Origin: Fallopia convolvulus
Taxonomy: Eukaryota; Streptophyta; Magnoliopsida; Caryophyllales; Polygonaceae
Assembly (NCBI GenBank): GCA_964016875.1
Contig: OZ024726.1
Span: 52,750,825 to 52,814,824, forward strand
Reading direction: 5' to 3'
DNA length: 64,000 nt
Shown: positions 11,241 to 22,435 of the stretch, one piece after another
Layout of the letters: each line of letters starts with the position of its first letter
Numbering within the stretch: the first letter of the stretch is position 1
Notes under the pieces: model-generated
What the model saw: the letters and a program-made list of their open reading frames with translations, nothing else
Databases searched by the model: none
What the model was told of the DNA's origin: nothing
Program-made: the position numbers and the translations under genes

Positions 11241-12652
11241 ATCCCCTTAGAGATTAAGAAAGCTTTGACGAGACACACAAATTAACAGGGTGTTAATTGC
11301 TTTACACAAACACGTAGTTATAGACGGCGACAGCTAGGATACCCGCGTAAATTGATTTGTCATAAAAAAAAAATCATATAATATATATTGTGCATGCAGA
11401 ATTAAGATCCATTTGACCCAATAACTACGTTAACGTTTTGGGTGAGAGATCTACGGCCTGTACGTGTTTTTTTTCTGTATTGTGTTTGGGTGTACTTTGG
11501 CTGGATTATGCACATATAATTTTATATATGTATTGTTTTGGTTACGGTTGCGTTCTGCAAGTAGTTTGGCCGGGTTAAAATTGAGAAGGTGATCATTCTT
11601 GACCTAAGTTTTTTGGCCGAGTTGGTGTATATTAGGTTAAGTTATTGATAAGATTAGTTTTGAATATTTCCTTTAATTAGTTTATACATATGGATCATTA
11701 AGTATATTAAATTCAGTTCTTAAGTGGGATTATGCTTTTGAGACATTTATTTTTCTTGCCCATGGTACGTGATCCGCCATACAAGCTAAAGCCAATAATG
11801 GATATTTTCTACGAAATTTGTGAACATTGTTTGAAAGCTGTCTTTGATAAGATACCCCTCGACGTACGTATCCTTTCTTCCACTCTAATTAGGTGTTTAC
11901 GTCAAATATATTACTAATTTAATCATATGATCGATTAGATTGATTTATAATTAAACAAATGTAATTAAAAAAGTTCGTTAAAACCTGAGAGTGACTTGTG
12001 CCGCAATTTAACTCAATCCACTCGTTATACCAAATGGGAAGTAAACCACCATATTTCGATCAAAATATTTCCTATTTTTTGTGGTTGCAAAATGTTTAGA
12101 TTAGGTGGATTTCCTTGTCGTGTGTACGATGGGAAATTGATTCAAAATGGAGCTTTAAATAAACTAACTCTAGAAACAATTAGGTGAAAAGGCAAAAATA
12201 ATTAGGGATGCTTGTAATCTAAACACATGTTTTAGCCCCTGTTAAATATAAAAGCCCCTTTTATTTTTTCTTTCACCTCCCTAACATCTCTCTGATCCTC
12301 TCACCTCCTATAGATTCTTTCTTCCGAGTCCGTAATTCTGTCTTGATTCTCTCTAGTTCCTTCCTTCCTAGGTTTGTTTATCAATTGATTTCGAATTTCC
12401 GAGCACTAATAAGTTCCATGAGTTCATCACTCACGGGATTACGTACATATTCTAATTTCTCACCTTCTTCTTCTATTTTTTTTAATTGATTTGTTGGATT
12501 GATCGATTGAGTAATTGCGCTTCAATATGAACTAGATGTACGACTTGTACCTGCAAAACTCAGAAATCAATCTCTAGAGTTCTCACTATACCGTGCAAAG
12601 TTCTTTCTTGTTATCCCCAATTTCCTCTTTTTCGTTTGTTCGATTGAAGTTT
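11241..12652. other. Intergenic DNA upstream of the HIPP gene
   Basis: AT-rich, with no convincing coding region. It presumably contains the HIPP promoter at its left end. From about 12240 the sequence looks like a promoter and leader (TTAAATATAAAAGCCCC, then a CT-rich stretch), possibly of a gene broken by the copia element at 12658; the continuation after the element is 14763-14871. No protein could be recognised. Confidence 0.4.
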
Positions 12653-12657
12653 AATTT

Positions 12658-12844
12658 TATTAGGATGAGATATTATTCTTAGGATTGAATATTTTAGTTA
12701 AGGCGAGATATTATATTGTAACTAAAAATACTATCCTTTAGTCTATAGCTTCGGCTCAAAGGAGTTCTCAAAATCATGTATAAATATTCCATTCATCAAT
12801 GAGAATCAATCAAGCGGCTTTACGCTACAATAACAAGATTTACA
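12658..12844 (+). repeat. 5' LTR of copia element
   Basis: It carries the shared blocks GCGAGATATTATATTGTAAC and ATGTATAAATATTCCATTC found in the 3' LTR. It retains a central segment (about 12728-12772) absent from the other LTR. TATAAATA at 12780 could be the LTR TATA box. Confidence 0.9.
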
Positions 12845-12924
12845 TGGTATCAGCCTAATCCTGATCCATCTCACATCAAAACCCTAAAACACAAGCTTCC
12901 GCCTTTTATCAAAATCTGATCACC

Positions 12925-14618
12925 ATGAGTGCACACGGATCCGATCATGATGAAGAGGATGATGTTATTCTCTTCGGTGACTCGCACCAAAAGACGGGTA
13001 CTTGCAATCTGCTTCAAGCGGCGTCGGCCTCATCGGGAACCTTCAATCTGAATTTTTCGACGTTGGCTGTTAAACTCGACCACACAAATTACACCCTTTG
13101 GCGTCATTCGATGAAATCTTCCCTTGAAGCCTAAAATCTGGAGTTGTACTTGCTCCCCACGTCAGAGCCCTCACAATCATTATCGGCCACTTCAGATGCG
13201 ATGATTCCAAACCCTGAATACTTGTCTTGGCGCACCAAGGATCGGTATATCCTACTTTGGATTCGATCGACGCTCACAACTCCGTTACTCGCCCATGTTG
13301 CTAGGGCTCAAACATCTCATAGCGCTTGGGGAATTCTTGAACGCATGTTTTACTCCCAAAAACGCGCTCGTTTGATGTACTTGAAATCTCGGCTACAAGA
13401 CTTCAAAAAGGGCGATCTTTCGATGCTTGATTATGTTGAGAAAAAGTGCGCCTTTTCCGACTCCTTGGCTGAATGCAACTACCTAGTACAGGATGAAGAC
13501 TTCGTTGAAAGCATTCTACATGGCCTTGATAGCTCCTACTCGGCCTTTTTGTCGGCCTATAATTTGTAGCGCTATCCAATCGGTTCGGATGAACTGCTCG
13601 ACCTCCTTCTGCGTGAGGAAGAAAGGTTGAATGTCGAAAAGTCGCTCTCCTCTTCCATGGCATCTCTTACTGTGTCTCGTTCCGGCGGCAAATCAGGCAC
13701 TGGATCCAAAACTCGCTCAACTCAGCAAGAGTCGTCGTCTGAGCCCTCTTCACGGCCAACGTGCCAAATTTGTGCTAAGTTGGGCCATGAAACGGTCGAT
13801 TGCTGGCACCGGTCTAATTTTGAGGCATATCTTGTCAAAAATCGCGCCAGCCAAGGCAAACAATAGCAACAAGGAAGGTGGGCAGCAGAGGCAAAATTAC
13901 AGAATCGACCTCTCGCCTTATTTAGACTGGCGACCCTGTTGTTGATCCCCAACTTTACAAGAGCATTGTTGGTGCTTTACAGTATGTCACTATTATTCGT
14001 CTTGAAATTGCTTATATTGTTAACAGAGTCTGTCAATTTATGCACAACCCTACTGAGTCTCATTGGCAAGCAGTTAAATGCTTGTTAAGATATGTTAAGG
14101 GCACAATTTTGCCTGGCCTTGTTATTCGACCAACTATAAATTGTTGTCTAGTTGCTTTTTCTGACGCATGATGGGCTTCAGATGGTGATGATTGTCGATC
14201 TCAGCATGGCTTTGCTATATATTATGGTGGAAATTTGATCAGTTGGGCTTCCAAGAAGCAAAATGTGGTTGCTAAATCCAATTTTGAAGCAGAATATAGG
14301 GCTATTGCTTTTGCCTCTACTGAATTAATTTAGATCCAGCAACTACTTCAGGAACTTCATGCTCCATTACAAATTCTGCCGATTTTATTATGTGACAACC
14401 TGATTGCTACATATATGTCTGTCAATCCGATCTTTCAACGGCGTTCCAAGCATATCAAGATTGATTATCACTTTGTTAGAGAACAAGTTGATGATGGTTC
14501 TTTAATTGTTAGACATCTCAAGGTTGAGGATCAAATTGCAGACATCTTTACTAAAGTTGTGGCCACTACCAGATTTCAGACGCTACGGTCCAAGCTCCAT
14601 GTCCATTCTCATTCATGA
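12925..14618 (+). pseudogene. Copia gag-RT/RNase H remnant
   Basis: The frame starts at ATG 12925 and reads as copia Gag (KLDHTNYTLWRHSMKSSL), then a UBN2-like gag segment with ILERMFYSQKRARLMYLKSRL. After it come a linker and a CCHC knuckle, CQICAKLGHETVDC. After about 13870 the sequence jumps to the end of reverse transcriptase (AVKCLLRYVKGT, 14069) and RNase H (SWASKKQNVVAKSNFEAEYRAI; SKHIKIDYHFVREQV). Protease, integrase and most of RT are missing, which fits one large internal deletion. Stops at 13132, 13567 and 13864, and further ones later, show decay. Confidence 0.88.
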
Positions 14619-14631
14619 GCTTGCGGTGGGG

Positions 14632-14762
14632 TATTAGAATAAGAAGGATAGAATATTTTAGGTAAGGCAAGATATTATATTGTAACTAAAATCATGTATA
14701 AATATTCCATTCATCAATGAGAATCAATCAAGCGGTTTTACGCTACAATTACAAAATTTACA
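14632..14762 (+). repeat. 3' LTR of copia element
   Basis: It begins TATTAG after the polypurine tract and ends TTTACA at the exact AATTT target duplication. It is 56 bp shorter than the 5' LTR. Confidence 0.9.
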
Positions 14763-14767
14763 AATTT

Positions 14768-15027
14768 AAACCCTAATTTTCGGAAATTTTTGGATATGGT
14801 GTTGTCCAGAAGATGCAAGAGGATCTTGTAGTCCTTGAGAGTGATGACAACATTTCACTTGTCATTTGTTGATTACTTGTTTCTGGTTGATTAAAGTTGA
14901 TATACTCTTCAAATTTGCATAAACTTTGCTTCTTATCTTGCTATTATTGTGTATTCTTATTTGTGTTCTTTGTACTCCGTATTAGTTTGTTCAGCTGTTC
15001 GATCTAATTATTGCAGGGATTTATATA
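14768..15027. other. Intergenic DNA after the copia element
   Basis: A 28-codon open stretch just after the insertion (about 14789-14872, FGYGVVQKMQEDLV...) could be the end of an exon interrupted by the copia element. This is unsupported by any recognised family. The rest is AT-rich. Confidence 0.3.
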
Positions 15028-15503
15028 TTATGTCTTCCTGTCAATTAAATCAAAGAACCGCAACAAAGTTTTCATCACTTCACATTTATTATTCATAAGC
15101 AATAAATAATGAGCACCACAATAAGGCCACACGATATGGTCCAAAAAATCACAATAAATCAAATCGAATGCATTAATTGTTATAAAACTGCTCAAATGAA
15201 ACTTGTTTCTTGTATGTGTTAGCATGATGAAAAGCATCACAAATTGTATTCATCAAATGTTTTCTACCATCTAAACCAATGGAAGAAATAGATTTTAGCA
15301 CCTCCCATGATGGATGCCCCAACTGTGTATACCACAAACTTCCCGAAGCAGCAATCAACTCTAGTGTATAAAGCTTGTGCGGTCGACGCCGCCATGAAAT
15401 AGTTTCATCCACCCCCGTCTTCAACTTATAGCAATCAACATCCTCGTATTGTGGTCTTGACTCTTGAATTACACACAAGTTATGAGTAAACTGAATATGG
15501 AAA
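15028..15503 (-). pseudogene. Copia pol relic (GAG-pre-integrase and start of integrase)
   Basis: Minus-strand frames read LYTLELIAASGSLWYTQLGH followed by PSWEVLKSISSI and MNTICDAFHHANTYK, which is the GAG-pre-integrase domain with its zinc-binding H/C pattern. A second frame then gives FDLIYCDFLDHIVWPYCGAH, the beginning of a copia integrase. Frameshifts and altered residues mark it as dead. It is cut on its upstream side by the gypsy derivative beginning at 15504. Confidence 0.82.
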
Positions 15504-15842
15504 TGATACGATAATATTAAGATTACCGTACCAAAACACTGTAAAGCAGGATCAAAGAACAGATAAAGGTGAAGGGAAGAAGGGTCGATGGCCAGGGGAA
15601 GAAGGAGACGAGACAAAGAAGGAGGCTAGAGAGAATTAGGGTTTTGGATAATTAATTTCTGATTGATTGATTCCTTCTTGGAATACAATATATGATATTT
15701 ATACTAAGCCCTAACGGTTCAAATAAAGGGTCATGGGAAAGAAACGTAAAGAAAACCCGAGACAGAGTTTATAAAACACTATTTTAAAAATTACATTAAT
15801 GAAATACTAATAATAGATCCATATCCAGATTGTAGCGTATCA
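15504..15842 (-). repeat. 3' LTR of small gypsy element
   Basis: In minus orientation it runs TGATACGCTAC...CGTATCA. It shares the ACCGTTAGGGCTTAGTATAA segment and a TATAAATATCATATAT TATA-box region with the other LTR. Confidence 0.88.
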
Positions 15843-15947
15843 ATTCTCCCTCGTTGACAATCGACTTGTCCTCGAGTCGGAAATCCGGGAAAGACTCAGG
15901 ACTCGTATCAATTGAGTATAATCCTCTTGGGTCGAAAACCCGATTAC

Positions 15948-16343
15948 CTAGTTGTAACCTAGCGTCACTAACCCTCTAATAGGCATTTCTTCGAATTCAT
16001 GTTGTGCAGCAAAACTTCCACAAACAATTATAGAATTTTGCATCAAAATCCTCTGCACAAACGCATCAGACCCTTTATCCTCATCAATTACAACAATTTC
16101 TAGCGTCTGATTTGTCGGAATTTCACAAACAACTAAGCAATGGTTCATGCTCACAAATGGCCGATGAAGTTCATACTCAGGAAAAGAAGACGTCGGGCCC
16201 AAAATTTCTTTAGAAGGCGGCGGCTGTGGGCAGGCAGTAGGCGCGACGAATGGGGCCGCGGGCGCAGGAGTGGTGGTCGCGGGTGCGGGGCTGGTGGCCG
16301 CGAGCGTGGGATCGGCTTTGCTAGTGTCGGGGTAGGGTTTCAC
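15948..16343 (-). CDS. Unidentified ORF inside the small gypsy element (131 codons)
   Basis: The frame opens at 16343 and its first half is Ala/Pro/Thr-rich (ATSPAPATTTPAPAAPF). The second half contains ETNQ-type hydrophilic and hydrophobic stretches, ending GLVTLGYN. It does not look like Gag, protease or RT. It lies between the 5' LTR and the C-terminal polyprotein remnant, so it may be decayed or captured sequence. The GC-rich first half (about 16200-16310) contrasts with the AT-rich surroundings. No function is assigned. Confidence 0.35.
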   Translation of the reverse strand: MKPYPDTSKADPTLAATSPAPATTTPAPAAPFVAPTACPQPPPSKEILGPTSSFPEYELHRPFVSMNHCLVVCEIPTNQTLEIVVIDEDKGSDAFVQRILMQNSIIVCGSFAAQHEFEEMPIRGLVTLGYN

Positions 16344-16560
16344 GGCGGCTCATCCGCATCTTCGAGAGGAATCACCATCTCGTTTAGTTTGGTGTTGATC
16401 CGGTCACCAGGGAACAATTCCATTCAGTAGCATCCATCATAAATACATCTTTCGTTGAAAGAGTTGAAAGCATCCATGACGGATTCGTTGTTCTTGAAAC
16501 AAAGTTTTGAATGAAACCTTGTGTTCGGGCTCAATCTCTCAAGATTCTCTATAATTCAAT

Positions 16561-17506
16561 TGATACAGACTATTTCAGTCTGCACAATTAATAAATCAAT
16601 GGAGTAATCTAAAGGAAGGCCTTAAACCTGGGGAAAGAGGCAGAGTAGAAGAAGAAGGGAGAGAGACGAGAAAGTGGGAGAAGGAAGAGAAGAATTAGGG
16701 TAAGATAATTTTTTTGATTGATTGATTCCTTCCTGGAAATGTAATATATGATATTTATACTAAGCCCTAACGGTTCAAATAAAGCGTTTCGGGAAAGAAC
16801 CATAAAGAAAACCCGAGAATGAGTTTATAAAATTCTATTTTAAATATTACATTAATCTATCTATATATTAAAGAAGGAGCCTTTCTGACACATGTCAATC
16901 TCTGGTTGATTTCGCCTATGTGTCAACCTTATATTCAATTCGCATATGTGGCGCCAAGTCATCAAGACTCTAAAACAATTAATTCAAAACTAATTTTAGT
17001 AAATATATTTATTTTTATATAAATTTGTTAAAATGCAATAACTAAATCTTTTATTTGTTCTTATATCATTTTCCTTGGAATTAATTAATAAATATTTTCT
17101 TAATTACCTAAATTTCATTCGGCCTTATCTACTCAAATCTTTAATTTCTTCTTATTACTCATACATTTACTTAATTAATTATATATTATCCTTAATTTTT
17201 AAGGAGAATTATAAATAATTAATATCCTTCATATAAAAAAATTTTGTACGTTATTATGTTCACTATATTTTTTTTATTAGTTATTTACTACCATAAGTTT
17301 TTTTTAAAATTAAAGATATCAGATCTTGAATTAAAATATCGAAAATTTTTATTCATATTCCTGTAAAAACAACAAATAATTACAATATTTATAAATAAAT
17401 TTATTATTAAATTATTTAATTATATTTAACCAAATCTGTACATGGTACGGGTATATATGCTAGTAAAATACTAATGATAAATCCATATCCAGATTGTAGC
17501 GTATCA
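16561..17506 (-). repeat. 5' LTR of small gypsy element, split by a Helitron
   Basis: It matches 15504-15842 on both sides of the insertion at 16856-17463. The outer end at 17506 reads TGATACGCTACAATCTGG on the minus strand. Confidence 0.86.
16856..17463 (+). mobile_element. Non-autonomous Helitron (608 bp) within the LTR
   Basis: It starts TCTATCTATATATTAAAG and ends GGGTATATATGCTAG, matching the known 5'-TC and CTAG-3' Helitron ends. It sits precisely between host A and T. Comparison with the uninterrupted sister LTR shows a clean insertion at ATTAA/T. A short GTACATGGTAC palindrome lies just before the CTAG end, the usual place for the terminal hairpin. Confidence 0.88.
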
Positions 17507-17846
17507 GGCAAATTAAAAATTTTAGTTAAATGATGGGAGGATTAAACATGGGATGACTAAGCTAAAAATTACTGAAAGCAACACCACCCGTACGTAGGAA
17601 AAAGGGTTAAAAAAATTTCTTTTTGGTGTAAATTCCTATAATGGTTTGGCTATAAAAAGTGCTAATTTGGGAAATTATCCCTAAATTGAAATTAATGAAC
17701 CATTTTAAAAAAATCAAAATGAACAAATAATATCCAGATTTAGCAAAATTAGAATTCTAATTATGTGCCATGGGCACACATTAGAAAAATCCTTCCTATA
17801 AATATGTCCAAACTTGTAGAAATTAACAATGGAGCGTTTCGATCAA
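17507..17846. other. Intergenic spacer
   Basis: AT-rich sequence without a recognisable gene or repeat boundary. Confidence 0.5.
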
Positions 17847-19903
17847 CTAGCCAAATCAAGCCCGTCCGTTGGACGCGGCAAAATTTATATTTTAATATTT
17901 AAAATACATATATGTTTGTAAACATTTACAAAAATAATACAAATCACAATAAAAAATAATTAATTTAATAAAAATCATCGAAATTTGAACTTTAAAAAAA
18001 AAATTTGTACAAACCTAATTACTATCCACCAAAAACCTTCATGTCTTACATTTTCACATTCACTCTCCCCCATCTCAATTCGTGTTCCGATTCGATTAAT
18101 ATTTTTTGCAATCTGAGGGTTGTCTTCTATTTTTCGCTTCATAGTGGATGAAATTGTGATGTGTTCATACAAAAATAAGACGTATATAGTGAGAAAGAAA
18201 AAGCTAAGAATTAAATTCTATATTATGTTTGGTTAGCTATAATGCCAACAATTGTGTTGGATGTTGTGTTTTGTATCTAATATAAAAGGTTCATAATTTA
18301 ATGTGTAATATCAAATGTTGATGTTTTATTAAGATAGACAATTATTTCGCAAATCCTCCAACTTTAAATAAAAGGATTTTAAATATTTCAAGACATCAAT
18401 AAAAAAAAATATTTATTTTGTTTTGATGATATATAACTTCACATGTTGTAAGATTATAGCTTTAGTAATTTGGATTAGTCTAGTAATGCTTTCAAAATTT
18501 TACCATTAAGATTCACAATAGGGGTATAATAAATCTATTTAGTTTTTTTAATGAATGATTTAGTCTATTATATATAGCCTTTATCCACCCATCTAAAATT
18601 GAATTTGATCCTTTAGCAAGTGTAGGCTAAATAAAAAGAGATTCATCTAAATTTTTTAATGCACTCTTGTATCTAATAACATTGTATTGAATTAAAAAAA
18701 TATAGCAAAGTCATTTTGATTATTTGAAAGAATTTGGATCATCTTATAACAATATGTAATCAAATAGATTGGTTTATACTTAACAAAATCATATATTAGT
18801 TAACACATTACTTTACATTGCTCTGTGTGTTTTTTCAATACAACTTAGCTCCTATGTTTAATAAAAACTATAATTTTTTTTATAAATTAGTTATAGCAAA
18901 ACGTTTTAACTATTTGAAAAAAAATATGAGTCACCTTATAACTAAATTAATCAAATGGATGGATGTATAATTAATTAATTATCAAAATCATATATCATTT
19001 TTCATACACTTGTGTGCAACTATCAGCATAATAAAATTCTTATATATCATTCACATACTTTTAATATCAAATCTAAATTGAATTTAGTATTTTGTATGGG
19101 GTCTTTTGATTGTGGTAAAAAAGTTATCCAAAGTGATTATTTAAAAACTGAACCGTAAACCTCCAATATAATTGTCAAAACTTCAACCATTGAGCCAAAA
19201 TTTCATATTGACATATAATAAAATCAATATAATATGATCGAGATGTTTTTCATAAATTTAATACATTCACCTAGTACATATCATTTTAATGTTGTAAATT
19301 TAAAAAATAAAAATTAAGGTGAATCTAAAACAATTTATTTTATTATATAATAGTGTAATATTGTAATTGACTATACATAATGGTGTCTAAAATATAATAT
19401 ACTAAAGATTAAAATAGTAAAAGTATTTCAATTAAATAAAATATATGCAACAAAATAACAATTGCCAAGAAAGGATGATATATAATATATAATAGTATAT
19501 ACCAATTATAATTAAGCCTTAAAACTAAATGTGAATAAAATGATCTACCTTCTTATGTAATAGTGTAATTGACAATGTATATGGTACATAGGACATACTA
19601 TATCAGCGATTTAAAAAACTAAGAGTGTGTTATCTAGCAAAAAAAATAGTTGTCAAGATTTGAACCATGATCTATAGGTAGTTTAAAAAATTCTTTACCA
19701 CTAAACTATGTAGAATTATTTTATTTATTTAAAAATATTAAGTATTCATGAAAATAAATATTATGTGTAATAAATGTGGCAATGAATGTGGTTATGTACA
19801 TAAATTTATCTATTTAGTACAAATTATATTAAAGGTAAAAAAAATAATTAGAAATTATCATTAAATGCATTAAATGTGGCATGTACACAAAATTATATAT
19901 GTA
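17847..19903 (-). mobile_element. Helitron A of a head-to-tail array
   Basis: The minus-strand 3' end is at 17847: CTAG followed by a hairpin, CCCGTCCGTTGGACGCGG, one base off a perfect inverted repeat. The right side carries the family's 5' region (GGCATGTACACAAAATTATATATG on the plus strand, ending about 19903), where the next Helitron joins. The last few 5' bases are missing or displaced. It contains no Rep/helicase coding, so it is non-autonomous. The right boundary is inferred. Confidence 0.72.
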
Positions 19904-20980
19904 CTAGCCAAGTCAAGCCCGTCCGTTGGACGGGGCAAAATTTATATTTTACTATTTAAAATGCATGGACTAGGTGGACAGGCCCGTGCGTACGCACGGG
20001 GCATGTATTTTACACGTGCTTATTTTCATAATATTTTTAATATTTTCTACAATGTATTTTTGCGAGTTAAGTTCGTAAAAGTTAAAAAATTCGGGACATC
20101 CAATTATCTAAGAATTAATATGCAGGAAATATATCAAATGCACATACCATAATGAATGACTATTACATTTAGAATATGAAATTTAAGTTACAAAGATATT
20201 GACAAAGAAATAATTGATAAAAATTAATTAATGAATTGCTACTTTGAAAAATAAATAATTTATAAACAAATACGAACTAAATTATTTGTTATTCATCATT
20301 CGAATTTAGATGTCATCGGGTAGATTTTATATATACAATTTCTTTATCATTCTTCACTTATTCTCTTTGATGTAAATGATTTTGATCGTCGTAATCTTAT
20401 TTTTAGTAGTTGTTTTTCACAATCGGAATCTCCGTATGATTTTGAAATGAAGTTATTAGATCGTTATTTTGATGTAAATTTAAATAGATATTTCAACAAA
20501 AATTAAGGTAATTAATTGATAACGAAATTGAATCCAGATTTGTTAAGGAATTGAAATCGTTGTAATTAGACTATAGCTATTATTATTAATAAGAAATTGT
20601 GACAAATGGAAGGTAATAATAGTACTCTCCAATGATATTTAAATTCAATAAGGGTTAGACATTCCAATATCAAAATGATTTTGACGGTGAGTACGTCTAT
20701 TAAAATTTCAATAAATTGCCAATAAGAGAAAAAATATTCGCCAAATTTTTTTTTTGAAGATTTGAACCGTGGATCTTATGGTAATTAAACTAACCATTTA
20801 AAATTTAACTAGTGAGCTAAAATGTAATCTTGGCATTAATCAGTGTTTATGTTAAAAAAAAATAAGATTCTATACACAGTCTGGTGGTGAGAATGTAATG
20901 AGACTTCTAAAGGAACAAAGATTAACATAAATGTTCGCCAATAAGAATTCTAGGAACATATCGTAAAATTTTACATTATA

Positions 20981-21217
20981 CTCCCTCCGTTTTAAAATAG
21001 TTGTTCTTAAAGCCATTTTTTTTGTTTCAAAATAGATGTTCATGTAACTTTATTTTCCATTTATACCCTTATGTATACTCCACTTTACACATATCCCAAA
21101 ATTTCTATTGATAATTGAAAAAAAAATAAAGAGTACTTATAGGGGTAATTTGGGAAAAAAAAATCCTTAATATGTGTGAAATTTTGTCTAAGATCAACTA
21201 TTTTAAAACGGAGGGAG
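20981..21217. mobile_element. Stowaway MITE (237 bp)
   Basis: The terminal inverted repeats CTCCCTCCGTTTTAAAATAG and the matching CTATTTTAAAACGGAGGGAG are flanked by TA on both sides (20979-20980 and 21218-21219). This is the defining structure of Stowaway elements of the Tc1/mariner group. Confidence 0.95.
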
Positions 21218-21775
21218 TAACTATAAGTGGATAAAAATCGCCTCATTATTTTAGATTTAATATATAAAAAGTAAAAATATTATAAATGTGTAAAAATATT
21301 ACTCATTAACCCGATTAATAATATGCAAATAGATAATATTTTATAAAAGTGTTATAATCTTTTATGGAATCATTAGAATTGTATGCAAGATTGTACAAAA
21401 TAAAATTCTACCACTAATTAGATTTTACCTATAATCAAGGGTCGTTTTTCGGCTTCATATTGTAAAAATCGTTGAATCGAATGAGAATTTTGTTAACCAT
21501 GCTCTCAAAACTTCAATTCATCTGGTTCACCTAGAAACAAAGAGAATTGAGAAAATAAAAAATTAGTAATAAATCTCAAATACAAAACCATAGATCAATG
21601 GTTAATTAACTATTGTACAAAATAATATATTCTCAATGATTAATCGTATAATCTGAAGCAAAATCTTAAAGCAACAATAGAATGAGAGACAAAATATAAT
21701 ATTGAGTATTTGAGAGGAAAATGGCAAAAGCGCAAAAGAGCAATCACAAAAGTTAGTTGTAGTTATTTATGTCAA

Positions 21776-21831
<56 letters not shown>
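21776..21831. repeat. Palindromic (CT)n(TA)n(GA)n microsatellite
   Basis: A CT run passes into a TA run and then a GA run, so the whole 56 bp is self-complementary and could extrude as a cruciform. Confidence 0.95.
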
Positions 21832-22435
21832 TAAAATATGTAGAGTCTTAAAATATTTTTATTTACGTTGTATATTGTCAATGGATTGATTGTTTGATGT
21901 TATTGTGTAACCGAAATTGAATTGAGTGAGCCGTTTACACAATCATAACTTTCATTAATGGATTTTTTTTACCAAAAATTAATAAGACAATTAATGGGTT
22001 GAATGTGGAAAGGTGCGATTGATTTGCAATTGAGGTGTTGGAATATTTCATAAATAGTATGCTAGCAAATATATTGTATTCTAGCTTTTTTGGCAATGAA
22101 TATCGTAATTAACAAATTTTCATATAAAATATACATTGTTGTGAATTATGATATGAAAGGACTTTAGTTTTAAATTTTTTTTAAATAATATGTAAATTGA
22201 TTGCCAAATATATATGTATTTAATATTATGGTATATATCCATTTTATATATACACATTTTGAATATGTTTAATGAACTTTATAAACTTGAAATGCATCGC
22301 AAGCTCATTATATACAATTTATTAAGGGGGAAAATACAAAATATTTTGATTGGGTAGACATGTAGTTTAATAATTAATGATTTATTAGGCGCAATAAATG
22401 TGAGCATGTACACAACTTTATATATGTAGTATAGA

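Larger units (their letters stand above)
12658..14762 (+). mobile_element. Ty1/copia element, internally deleted, with 5-bp target duplication
   Basis: The LTRs are 12658-12844 (187 bp) and 14632-14762 (131 bp); both begin TATTAG and end TTTACA. The 5-bp target duplication AATTT is exact (12653-12657 and 14763-14767). The primer-binding site TGGTATCAGCC at 12845 matches the initiator tRNA-Met type usual in copia. A polypurine tract, GCGGTGGGG, precedes the 3' LTR. Total length is 2105 bp against about 5 kb for a full element. The LTRs differ mostly by one central deletion of about 50 bp in the 3' copy. Confidence 0.93.
15504..17506 (-). mobile_element. Small gypsy LTR element (deletion derivative) carrying a Helitron
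   Basis: Two LTRs in minus orientation, 15504-15842 and 16561-17506, both begin TGATACGCTACAATC and end near TATCA. The second LTR is interrupted by a 608-bp Helitron; without it the LTRs are 339 and 338 bp. Next to the 3' LTR, the minus strand encodes FPDFRLEDKSIVNEGE, the classic end of gypsy polyproteins over the polypurine tract. The flanks GGAAA (15499-15503) and GGCAA (17507-17511) fit a target duplication with one change. Only about 0.7 kb of interior remains. Confidence 0.85.
19904..22435 (-). mobile_element. Helitron B/C composite of the array
   Basis: It begins with a minus-strand 3' terminus at 19904 (CTAG, then the perfect hairpin CCCGTCCGTTGGACGGGG). Only 66 bp further, at 19970, a second Helitron 3' terminus appears (CTAG plus the palindrome CCCGTGCGTACGCACGGG at 19983-20000). 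So one Helitron is nested in or has truncated the other. The common right end reads TATATATGTAGTATAGA at 22419-22435. No Helitron protein is coded. It contains a Stowaway element and a long dinucleotide palindrome. Confidence 0.75.
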
